6,235 nt of DNA, taken from contig JAJRRX010000200.1 of NCBI GenBank assembly GCA_024279075.1, forward strand, positions 1 through 6,235, in the 5' to 3' direction. The notes below the pieces were generated by a model. That model did not search any database. It worked only from the letters and a program-made list of their open reading frames with translations, and had not been told where the DNA came from. How positions within the stretch are numbered: position 1 is the first letter of the stretch; the number at the start of each line of letters is the position of its first letter. The stretch comes from Alphaproteobacteria bacterium. Lineage in GTDB: Bacteria > Pseudomonadota > Alphaproteobacteria > Rhodobacterales > Rhodobacteraceae. Made by a program: the position numbers and the translations under genes. Shown piece by piece: positions 1 through 5,390 of the stretch.

Positions 1-630
1 AACCACCGTAAGTCCGAGGATCAACCAGTTTTGCATTCCACCACGATAATATTTAAGTTTATCAGCAGGATACCCAACGGAAAGTAGGTTCCGTATCGCG
101 CGAGGTGACTGACCACACCAAGGCCCGTTACAAAATAAAGCCAATTCTACGGCATTGTTAAAATCCCAATCCCCATTGGTCTGCTTTACACCGCCAAGCT
201 GAGGTAAAATCGGTTCAAGGAAAGGGTTACTCTCACTTGTGTTAAGCAAATTAAAGGGAAGATTGATCGAGCCAGGAATTGTCCCCGCCTCGTAAAAACG
301 CGTCGTCCGTGCATCAATCAACATGCCATTGCCCGTTTGCGCGACTTCCTCAAGAAAGGTCAAAAGCTCCAGCTCGGCAATGGTATCGACCCCTGCGGCC
401 ACCTCAAGCGGTTGGATGCAAAAAGGAGGGCAGGCGCGGGATGTTTTGGCAAAAGCTGCCGGAATTACCGCATCATTATCCGGATTACGCTCAATAACCA
501 AAAACTGGTCGTTTAATTCCAGTTCAACAAATGGGGTGTCCGGCGTGATCCAGACATCTTGAGCGAAGCCAGAATTCGCCAACAAAAAGAGGGCACTAAC
601 GACCGAAAAAAGAGATTTAATATGTGGCAC
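1..630 (-). CDS. Exported rhodanese-like domain protein, partial (C-terminus beyond the window edge)
   Basis: The minus frame is open for 210 codons from a GTG at 630 to the window edge, where it is cut without a stop. The GTG follows an AGGGGG Shine-Dalgarno (637-642) by 6 nt, and an in-frame TAA lies just upstream, so the start is constrained. Residues 1-23 look like a signal peptide: a Lys near the N-terminus, a hydrophobic stretch (residues 7-18), then GFA before QD, implying a periplasmic or exported protein. A rhodanese fold is indicated by IDART (105-109), GTIPGSINLPF (116-126), the active-loop region FCNGPWCGQSPRAIR (166-180) and YYRGGMQNW (194-202). C167 is the likely persulfide cysteine and C172 a second one. 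A further pair sits in CPPFC (67-71). Rhodanese domains carry sulfane sulfur or act as thiol-redox modules; the substrate here is unknown. YRGGMQNW normally lies near the end of the domain, so little is probably missing. The gene is divergent from the hydroxylase operon and AT-richer than it. Confidence 0.85.
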   Translation of the reverse strand, partial: MPHIKSLFSVVSALFLLANSGFAQDVWITPDTPFVELELNDQFLVIERNPDNDAVIPAAFAKTSRACPPFCIQPLEVAAGVDTIAELELLTFLEEVAQTGNGMLIDARTTRFYEAGTIPGSINLPFNLLNTSESNPFLEPILPQLGGVKQTNGDWDFNNAVELALFCNGPWCGQSPRAIRNLLSVGYPADKLKYYRGGMQNWLILGLTVV

Positions 631-682
631 GAGGCGCCCCCTGTTTATATATTACTATCTGGCTTGGCAAAGATCGCGCGCC

Positions 683-699
683 ATACTTTCGAAAAGTAT
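683..699. repeat. 7-bp perfect inverted repeat with 3-nt spacer, candidate operator
   Basis: ATACTTT (683-689), spacer CGA, AAAGTAT (693-699). The arms match perfectly. The position between two divergent genes suggests a binding site for a dimeric regulator; this is inference, since no regulator gene is in the window. It overlaps the left copy of the GTATCAAATT decamer. Confidence 0.45.
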
Positions 700-785
700 C
701 AAATTGTAACAGGAAATCAACCAAAAACTATGAAAAACTCGCTCAAGAAATGGTTACAAGGCCTTAGAATCATTAAATTTGATAC
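696..785. repeat. Inverted decamer pair GTATCAAATT ... AATTTGATAC
   Basis: GTATCAAATT at 696-705 recurs as its exact reverse complement at 776-785, with 70 bp between the copies (80 bp centre to centre). A third GTATC follows at 793-797 and makes a GATAC-N7-GTATC dyad (781-797) with the right-hand copy. Repeated half-sites between divergent promoters are typical of cooperative or looping regulator binding, but the function is inferred only. Confidence 0.4.
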
Positions 786-884
786 GTCTCATGTATCTTT
801 AAACTGGCGTAGATCGTTTTTTTGGCTTGTGCGGTTGCGGTTCCATTGGCAAGGTTGGCACAATAATTTCTTGGAGAATCAGAT

Positions 885-1745
885 ATGCGCTATGTGGTCG
901 CAAAGGACAGCCGTGAAGCGGTTGCGCTCTTGAATACAGGTGAGGGTGCTCGGCTGCTTTCAGGGGGAACAGATGTATTGGTGCAGATGAAGCTCAGCGG
1001 GGTTGCGCCTGATATGCTCATTGATATCAAACGGATAGACGGCTTTAACACGATAAGCGCTGAGGATAGCGGTTTTCGGATTGGGGCCACGGTTAGCGGT
1101 GCTAAAATGGGCGCACACCCGGCGCTGAAAACCCTGTGGCCCGGCGTAGTTGAAGCGGTGGAGCTGATCGGCTCAACCCAAGTGCAGGGGCGGGCAACGA
1201 TGGCTGGCAATTTGTGTAATGGCTCCCCCGCCGCCGATAGCGTGCCAGCCATGATCGCTGCAGAAGCGGTGGCGCGTATTGAAGGGCCGGATGGCACCCG
1301 CGATGTGCCGATAGCGGCGCTGCTAAAAGGGCCGGGGAAAACACATTTGGCTAAAGCGGAGCTTATCAGTTCGATATTCTTACCTGCGCGGGCGGCGCGC
1401 GCGGGCGATGCTTACCTGCGCTTTATACCCCGCACAGAAATGGACATTGCGGTGGCCAGCGCAGGGGTAAGCCTTGAGGTGGACGAAAACAGCGTGGTAA
1501 CAAAAGCCGTTGTGGCGCTTGGGGCTGTGGCACCAACCGTAGTATCTGTGCCAGAGGCAGCCGCTGCCTTGATTGGCACAAAGCTAGACGCGGCAGCGCT
1601 TGAGGCTTGCGCAAAGGCCTGTACCGCCGCCTGCAACCCGATTGACGATAAGCGCGGCACGGCTGAATTTAGAACCAAGGTGGCGGGCGTTATGGCAACC
1701 CGCGCCGCCAAAATCGCCTATGCGCGCGCCGGAGGCCAACAATGA
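885..1745 (+). CDS. Xanthine dehydrogenase-family FAD-binding (medium) subunit
   Basis: This 286-residue protein is the FAD subunit of a heterotrimeric molybdenum hydroxylase (CoxM/HcrB/XdhB type). It takes electrons from the iron-sulfur subunit and passes them to an acceptor. The N-terminal FAD domain shows the two family flavin motifs: SGGTD (26-30, within RLLSGGTDVLVQMK) and TMAGNLCNGSPAADS (105-119). The C-terminal CO_deh_flav_C-type domain ends with the usual NPIDDKRGTAEFR (251-263). The length is normal for CoxM-like subunits. It is shorter than HcrB of 4-hydroxybenzoyl-CoA reductase, and I see no inserted 4Fe-4S cysteine cluster. The start is supported by GGAGA (873-877) 7 nt upstream of ATG 885. 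The stop overlaps the next start (ATGA, 1742-1745), indicating translational coupling. C242, C246 and C250 lie four residues apart on one predicted helix, which is unusual. The substrate cannot be assigned. Confidence 0.93.
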   Translation: MRYVVAKDSREAVALLNTGEGARLLSGGTDVLVQMKLSGVAPDMLIDIKRIDGFNTISAEDSGFRIGATVSGAKMGAHPALKTLWPGVVEAVELIGSTQVQGRATMAGNLCNGSPAADSVPAMIAAEAVARIEGPDGTRDVPIAALLKGPGKTHLAKAELISSIFLPARAARAGDAYLRFIPRTEMDIAVASAGVSLEVDENSVVTKAVVALGAVAPTVVSVPEAAAALIGTKLDAAALEACAKACTAACNPIDDKRGTAEFRTKVAGVMATRAAKIAYARAGGQQ

Positions 1746-2224
1746 GCAAGATCCATGTAACCACAAATGTGAACGGCGATTCGGTTGAGTTTCTGTGTGA
1801 ACCTGATGAGGTTTTGCTCGATGTCCTGCGCGACCGGCTTAACCTAACCGGGGCTAAAGAGGGCTGCGGCACGGGGGATTGCGGCGCGTGTTCTGTCACG
1901 ATAGATGGCCGTTTGGTCGCCTCTTGCCTCGTGCTCGGAGCCGAGGCTGAGGGCCGCGTGATTGAAACCGTGGAGGGCATTGGCTCGGCCAAAGATCTAC
2001 ACCCGCTTCAACGCCACCTGCTAGAGCATGCAGCGCTGCAATGCGGGGTATGCACGCCCGGTATTATCGTGGCCGCCAAAGCGCTGTTGGCTGAGAACCC
2101 TGACCCGACAGAAGAGGAGGCTCGCTATTGGCTGGCGGGCAATCTGTGCCGCTGCACGGGCTATGATAAAATTATCCGCGCGGTGCTGAGTGCTGCTACT
2201 GAGATGCGAGGAGAAAACGCATGA
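1742..2224 (+). CDS. Xanthine dehydrogenase-family [2Fe-2S] (small) subunit
   Basis: This 160-residue protein is the iron-sulfur subunit (CoxS/HcrC type), which carries electrons from the Mo site to FAD. The N-terminal plant-ferredoxin-like domain holds the first cluster: C42, C47 and C50 in GCGTGDCGACSV, plus C62 in ASC. The C-terminal four-helix domain holds the second: CGVC (101-104) followed by PG, and CRC (136-138) in LCRCTGY. All eight ligand cysteines are present and the length is typical, so the subunit looks functional. A strong GGAGG (1731-1735) precedes ATG 1742. The start overlaps the FAD-subunit stop by 4 nt, and the stop overlaps the large-subunit start by 4 nt (ATGA at 2221-2224). 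No export signal is visible, so the complex should be cytoplasmic. Confidence 0.96.
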   Translation: MSKIHVTTNVNGDSVEFLCEPDEVLLDVLRDRLNLTGAKEGCGTGDCGACSVTIDGRLVASCLVLGAEAEGRVIETVEGIGSAKDLHPLQRHLLEHAALQCGVCTPGIIVAAKALLAENPDPTEEEARYWLAGNLCRCTGYDKIIRAVLSAATEMRGENA

Positions 2225-4434
2225 AACAGGAATTCAAAGTTCTCGGCACGCGGCCTATTCGGCCCGATGGCTTAGATAAAGTTACTGGCAAAGCGATGTT
2301 TGGTGCCGATAAATCTGTGACCGGCATGCTGCACGCCCGCATTTTGCGCAGCCCACACGCCCATGCGGAGATTGTCTCGATTGACACCTCTAAAGCCGAA
2401 GCGCTTGCGGGTGTAAAGGCGGTGATTACCGGCGACGATTTCGCCGATGTCGAAAACCGTTGGAGCCGTTACACCATGCAAAACTGCATGGCGCAGGGCA
2501 GGGCGCTTTATGATGGCCACGCGGTGGCCGCCGTGGCTGCCGTAAGCAAAACCATTGCGGCGGAAGCGCTGAAGCTGATCGAGGTTGAGTATAAGGTGCT
2601 GTCGCATGTAATGGATGTGGACGAGGCTATGGCCCCCGGTGCCCCCGTGCTACACGAGGGCGTAAAAGCCCGCAAGCTTGGCGATGATGTATCTGGCAAC
2701 ACCGTTGGTTACTATAGCTTCGGCCATGGAGACCCTGAAAAGGGCTTTGCGGCGGCGGATGAAGTGATCGAGCGCACGTTTAAAACCGCAGCGGTGCATC
2801 AGGGCTATATTGAGCCGCATGCCTGCTTGGCCGACCTTGGTAGCGACGGCAAGGGCGAGCTTTGGTGCTCTACCCAAGGCCACTATATGGTGCGCGAAGT
2901 GTGCGCCGAGATTTTGCACATTGATGCCAGCCAACTTCGGGTCACGGCCTCGGAAATTGGCGGCGGATTTGGCGGCAAAACCACGGTGTTTATCGAGCCG
3001 GTGGCGCTAAAGCTTTCGCAAAAGGCGGGCAAGCCTGTAAAGCTGGTGATGAGCCGCGAGGATGTTTTCAGGGCCTCGGGGCCTACGATGTCTGCCTCGA
3101 TGGACGTGAAAATCGGCATGAGCAAGGATGGAAAGATTACTGGTGCGCACGCGAAATTGCGCTACCAAGGTGGCGCGTTCCCCTACCAAATGGTGATGAT
3201 GGGGGCGATGAGCGCCTTTGCCGCCTATGATTTGGAGCATGTGCAGGCCGAGGGCTGGGACGTGATGACCAACCGCCCGAAGATGATTTCCTACCGTGCG
3301 CCCGGTGCGCCAATGGCGGTGTATGCGGTGGAATCAGTTATGGATGAACTATGCCAAAAGCTGGAGCTGGATCCGATTGATACGCGGCTGCTGAATGCCG
3401 CTAAGGAGGGCACCAAGTCCTCCTACGGGCCGACCTTCAAGGCGATTGGGCTGGTGGAAGCGCTGGAAGCCGCCAAGGCGCATCCGCATTATTCGGCTCC
3501 GCTGGCACCCAATACAGGGCGCGGGGTTTCCTGTGGATTTTGGTTTAACTTTGGCGGGCAAGTTTCTGTTTCTATGGCTATTAATGCTGACGGAACGGTA
3601 AACCTGATCGAGGGCAACCCCGATATCGGCGGCTCTCGTGCGTCTATCTCTATGATGGCAGCGGAGGCGCTCGGCATCGAATTTGACCGGGTGCGCACTA
3701 TTGTAGGTGACACCGCTTCGGTCGGCTTTTCGGATGTCACAGATGGTAGCCGCGTTACGTTCGCCGTGGGCATTGCCACCATTAACGCAGCCAAGGCAGC
3801 GATCAAAGAGATGTGCCAGCGCGCCGCGAAAATCTGGGAGATTGACGCCGAGGCGGTCGAGTGGGTCGATGGTGCGGCGCAGCCTACAGGGCATAATGCT
3901 GGCAACTTCCCACCGATGAGCCTCGCTGAAATTGCGGCGACCAGTGGCAAAACCGGCGGGCCAATTGCGGGCCACCACGAGGGCGCGCCGGATAAGGCTG
4001 GCGTTTCCTTCGGTGTGCATCTGGTGGATGTGGAGGTCGACCCTGAAACCGGCTTTACCGCGATAAAGCGCTACACCGCGTTTCAGGATGTCGGCAAGGC
4101 CATTCACCCTGCCTATGTGGAAGGCCAAATTCAGGGAGGCGCGGTGCAGGGCATCGGCTGGGCGCTGAACGAGGAATATATCTATGGCGAAGACGGGCGG
4201 CTGCAAAATGCGGGCTTCCTTGATTATCGTATTCCTGTGGCGTCTGATCTGCCGATGATCGAGCCGGTGATCATTGAAGTGCCAAATCCGGGCCACCCAT
4301 TCGGTGTGCGCGGCTGTGGTGAAACCGCGATTGTGCCACCGCTTGCGGCGGTTGCTAACGGCGTGGCGCAGGCGATCGGCGTGCGGATGTTTGCGCTGCC
4401 GATGTCGCCTCCCAAAATCCTGAAAGCACTCTAA
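2221..4434 (+). CDS. Xanthine dehydrogenase-family molybdopterin-binding catalytic (large) subunit
   Basis: This 737-residue protein is the catalytic subunit of a molybdenum hydroxylase, expected to bind a molybdopterin (probably cytosine dinucleotide) cofactor. The N-terminal a/b-hammerhead domain (about residues 10-130) begins RPIRPDGLDKVTGKA. The Mo-binding domains follow with QGYIEPHA (194-201), GGGFGGKT (247-254), the active-site loop SYRAPGAP (357-364), GQIQGGAVQGIGWAL (635-649) and RGCGET (697-702). E701 matches the family's catalytic glutamate. The loop is neither the cysteine-containing AYRCSFR of form I CO dehydrogenase nor AYRGAGR, so CO oxidation is not supported. IGGSRASI (469-476) stands where many relatives carry a GxG/GQG-type motif, suggesting a distinct subfamily. 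GAGGAG (2208-2213) precedes ATG 2221, and the gene overlaps the upstream gene by 4 nt. The sulfur-carrier gene starts immediately after the stop. The substrate (an aldehyde, purine, N-heterocycle or acyl-CoA) is not determinable here. Confidence 0.95.
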   Translation: MKQEFKVLGTRPIRPDGLDKVTGKAMFGADKSVTGMLHARILRSPHAHAEIVSIDTSKAEALAGVKAVITGDDFADVENRWSRYTMQNCMAQGRALYDGHAVAAVAAVSKTIAAEALKLIEVEYKVLSHVMDVDEAMAPGAPVLHEGVKARKLGDDVSGNTVGYYSFGHGDPEKGFAAADEVIERTFKTAAVHQGYIEPHACLADLGSDGKGELWCSTQGHYMVREVCAEILHIDASQLRVTASEIGGGFGGKTTVFIEPVALKLSQKAGKPVKLVMSREDVFRASGPTMSASMDVKIGMSKDGKITGAHAKLRYQGGAFPYQMVMMGAMSAFAAYDLEHVQAEGWDVMTNRPKMISYRAPGAPMAVYAVESVMDELCQKLELDPIDTRLLNAAKEGTKSSYGPTFKAIGLVEALEAAKAHPHYSAPLAPNTGRGVSCGFWFNFGGQVSVSMAINADGTVNLIEGNPDIGGSRASISMMAAEALGIEFDRVRTIVGDTASVGFSDVTDGSRVTFAVGIATINAAKAAIKEMCQRAAKIWEIDAEAVEWVDGAAQPTGHNAGNFPPMSLAEIAATSGKTGGPIAGHHEGAPDKAGVSFGVHLVDVEVDPETGFTAIKRYTAFQDVGKAIHPAYVEGQIQGGAVQGIGWALNEEYIYGEDGRLQNAGFLDYRIPVASDLPMIEPVIIEVPNPGHPFGVRGCGETAIVPPLAAVANGVAQAIGVRMFALPMSPPKILKAL

Positions 4435-4680
4435 GTGGCGCGCGTGGTGATATTTGGTTCGCTGCGCGCCTTTACTGATGGGGCGGGCGAGATGGAGATT
4501 GAGGCTGCGACCACGCGGGAATTGTTGAAGAAACTGGCTGCGCGCCACCCGGCATTGGCCGAAACCATTGAGGCCGGCGTCTCTCTAGCGATTGATGGCG
4601 AGGTGTTTAAGGAGGCGTGGTTTACACCGATTGGGCCGGACTCAGAGGTGGTGGTGATACCGTTGATGGTGGGCGGTTAA
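4435..4680 (+). CDS. MoaD/ThiS-family sulfur carrier protein
   Basis: This 81-residue beta-grasp ubiquitin-like protein begins RVVIFGSLR, the usual first strand of MoaD, and ends in the C-terminal Gly-Gly (80-81) that is adenylated and thiocarboxylated in this family. In MoaD the thiocarboxylate supplies the dithiolene sulfurs of molybdopterin together with MoaE. The tail reads VIPLMVGG instead of the common PPVxGG, so this may be a dedicated paralogue, not the housekeeping MoaD. The start is GTG directly after the large-subunit TAA (TAAGTG) with no clear Shine-Dalgarno, which suggests translation by coupling; GTG codons at 4444 and 4447 are less likely starts. No MoaE, MoeB-like or XdhC-like gene is in the window. 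Its stop overlaps the stop of the convergent minus-strand gene by 4 nt (TTAA, 4677-4680). Confidence 0.85.
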   Translation: MARVVIFGSLRAFTDGAGEMEIEAATTRELLKKLAARHPALAETIEAGVSLAIDGEVFKEAWFTPIGPDSEVVVIPLMVGG

Positions 4681-4988
4681 AGCAGGTCGAGCACCAGCAT
4701 GGATACCATTATGGCATAGCCAATGCGCAGAATCAGCACTCTATTTTTTCCCATTGGCCCGCTGGCGGGTGCGTAAGGCTGCACCAAATATCCAAGCCCC
4801 ACGGTGAAGAAAGCAAATTGGGCCGGGGTCAGCGCGGGTTTGAAAAACATGCCGTTATACGCCAAAAACAACCACGCCACCATTGCAGCCAAAATGGTGT
4901 TTATCGGTGTAAATTCCGATGATTCGCGGGCCAAACGAGCTTTTTCAGTGCTTGCCGCATAAAATACAGCGAGGGCACAGCCTGACAT
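4677..4988 (-). CDS. C-terminal half of the interrupted membrane protein (103 aa)
   Basis: This 103-residue frame starts at ATG 4988, the first ATG after the amber codon. No convincing Shine-Dalgarno precedes it, and the ATG sits inside a predicted membrane helix (RIYIWPVLMSGCALAVFYAA), so independent initiation here would truncate the helix. Three more hydrophobic segments follow, at about residues 31-49, 55-73 and 83-103. It aligns in register with the C-terminal half of the 5391-6026 protein. It is better understood as the remainder of one interrupted gene than as a separate gene. Its stop overlaps that of the MoaD-like gene. Confidence 0.4.
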   Translation of the reverse strand: MSGCALAVFYAASTEKARLARESSEFTPINTILAAMVAWLFLAYNGMFFKPALTPAQFAFFTVGLGYLVQPYAPASGPMGKNRVLILRIGYAIMVSMLVLDLL

Positions 4989-5039
4989 GAGAACCGGCCA
5001 GATATAAATGCGCCATCCCCATGAAATCGTAGCCTCGGG

Positions 5040-5312
5040 CTACATCCAGATAACCACGAGGCTTCCGAGCATAAGGCTATGATAATAGGAAAAAATACCA
5101 TCAAATGCCCAGAATGTCTTGCGCTGATGCTTCACCGCGTCAACGCTCGGTATACTGGCCAAATAGATGGTTAAAATAGCCAAGGCTACCAGCCCGCGCT
5201 GCCATTTTTCGGGGCCATAAGAGGCAATAATATTCACAATTGCTGCAAACAAGAAAAACGTGGCCGCGAACATTCGTCTGGACGGTTTTAGCGAGGTCAT
5301 TGCAGCTTGCAT
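5040..5312 (-). CDS. N-terminal half of the interrupted membrane protein (90 aa)
   Basis: If the amber at 5040-5042 terminates translation, this 90-residue product results. The start ATG 5312 is preferred over ATG 5363 because AGGAG (5318-5322) lies 5 nt upstream, and because the 17 extra residues would be non-hydrophobic and have no ribosome site. The N-terminus is basic (SLKPSRR, 7-13), followed by three predicted membrane helices at about 14-31, 40-57 and 71-90. The protein stops right after the third helix (LVVIWM), at a loop position in the paralogue. I recognise no domain. It could work alone, as half of a two-chain protein, or be a dead fragment. Confidence 0.5.
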   Translation of the reverse strand: MQAAMTSLKPSRRMFAATFFLFAAIVNIIASYGPEKWQRGLVALAILTIYLASIPSVDAVKHQRKTFWAFDGIFSYYHSLMLGSLVVIWM

Positions 5313-5340
5313 TTTGGCTCCTGTGTTTGCGCACAAAATA

Positions 5341-5350
5341 GGGCATGCCC
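5341..5350. repeat. 10-bp perfect palindrome GGGCATGCCC upstream of the interrupted gene
   Basis: GGGCATGCCC lies in the 78-bp gap between the two membrane-protein genes, about 29 bp upstream of ATG 5312. It could be a binding site or a small RNA hairpin in a transcript covering both genes. It has no T-run, so it is not an intrinsic terminator. Chance occurrence is possible. Confidence 0.3.
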
Positions 5351-5390
5351 CTTGCAACGTCAAGTGGATGGGAGAGGATGGAATTTTCGG

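Larger units (their letters stand above)
631..884. promoter_or_regulatory. Divergent intergenic control region
   Basis: These 254 bp separate the divergent starts of the rhodanese gene (630) and the hydroxylase operon (885), so the promoters of both should lie here. The region is AT-rich: 43 of the 120 bases in 661-780 are G or C. It contains a 7-bp inverted repeat at 683-699, an inverted pair of the decamer GTATCAAATT (696-705 and 776-785), a GATAC/GTATC dyad at 781-797, and TTGGCA at 664, 846 and 855. I could not fix a sigma-70 promoter with good spacing on either strand. The plus-strand reading frame that crosses the region overlaps both neighbouring genes and does not look like a protein gene. 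No tRNA or recognisable riboswitch is seen. Confidence 0.6.
4677..5312 (-). pseudogene. Small polytopic membrane protein interrupted by an in-frame amber codon (paralogue of the 5391-6026 gene)
   Basis: One reading frame runs from ATG 5312 to TAA 4677-4679 (212 codons including the stop) with a single interruption, TAG at 5040-5042 (codon 91). The AGGAG at 5318-5322 lies 5 nt before the ATG. After the amber the frame continues without a stop through 17 more codons (PEATISWGWRIYIW...) before the next ATG (4988), and these residues read as the start of another membrane helix. Total length, 636 nt, equals that of the adjacent intact gene. The two share the hydrophobic pattern and scattered motifs: NII 10 residues before an R-x-G or R-G, FF in a late helix, GY near the C-terminus. 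The amber falls in the loop between predicted helices 3 and 4. It could be a recent nonsense pseudogene, a readthrough gene, a genuinely split protein or a sequencing error. The function is unknown. Confidence 0.6.

Noticed and set aside
279..562. Two overlapping plus-strand frames (279-497 and 323-562) at the left end
   Set aside because: Both lie opposite the rhodanese gene, whose minus-strand translation shows a signal peptide and clear rhodanese motifs. The plus frames look like random low-complexity shadow translations.
855..872. Sigma-54-like TTGGCAC element upstream of the operon
   Set aside because: The -12 element would need GC ten bases after GG, but TC is there. A transcript starting from it would also begin at or after the Shine-Dalgarno at 873-877.
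559..933. Plus-strand 124-codon frame covering the divergent intergenic region
   Set aside because: It overlaps the rhodanese 5' end and the FAD-subunit start, lacks a convincing ribosome site, and reads as a basic, Trp-rich product without domain character, as expected from AT-rich noncoding DNA.
2221..4434. Identification as CO dehydrogenase large subunit (CoxL)
   Set aside because: The active-site loop is SYRAPGAP; the cysteine motif AYRCSFR of form I CoxL is absent, and the protein is shorter than typical CoxL. Only superfamily membership is supported.
3349..4548. A 399-codon minus-strand open frame antisense to the large subunit and part of the MoaD-like gene
   Set aside because: Its codons coincide exactly with the sense codon triplets, so antisense stops would need TTA, CTA or TCA sense codons, which are avoided in this GC-rich coding sequence. 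The translation is Arg/His-rich with no domain, and the sense genes are unambiguous.
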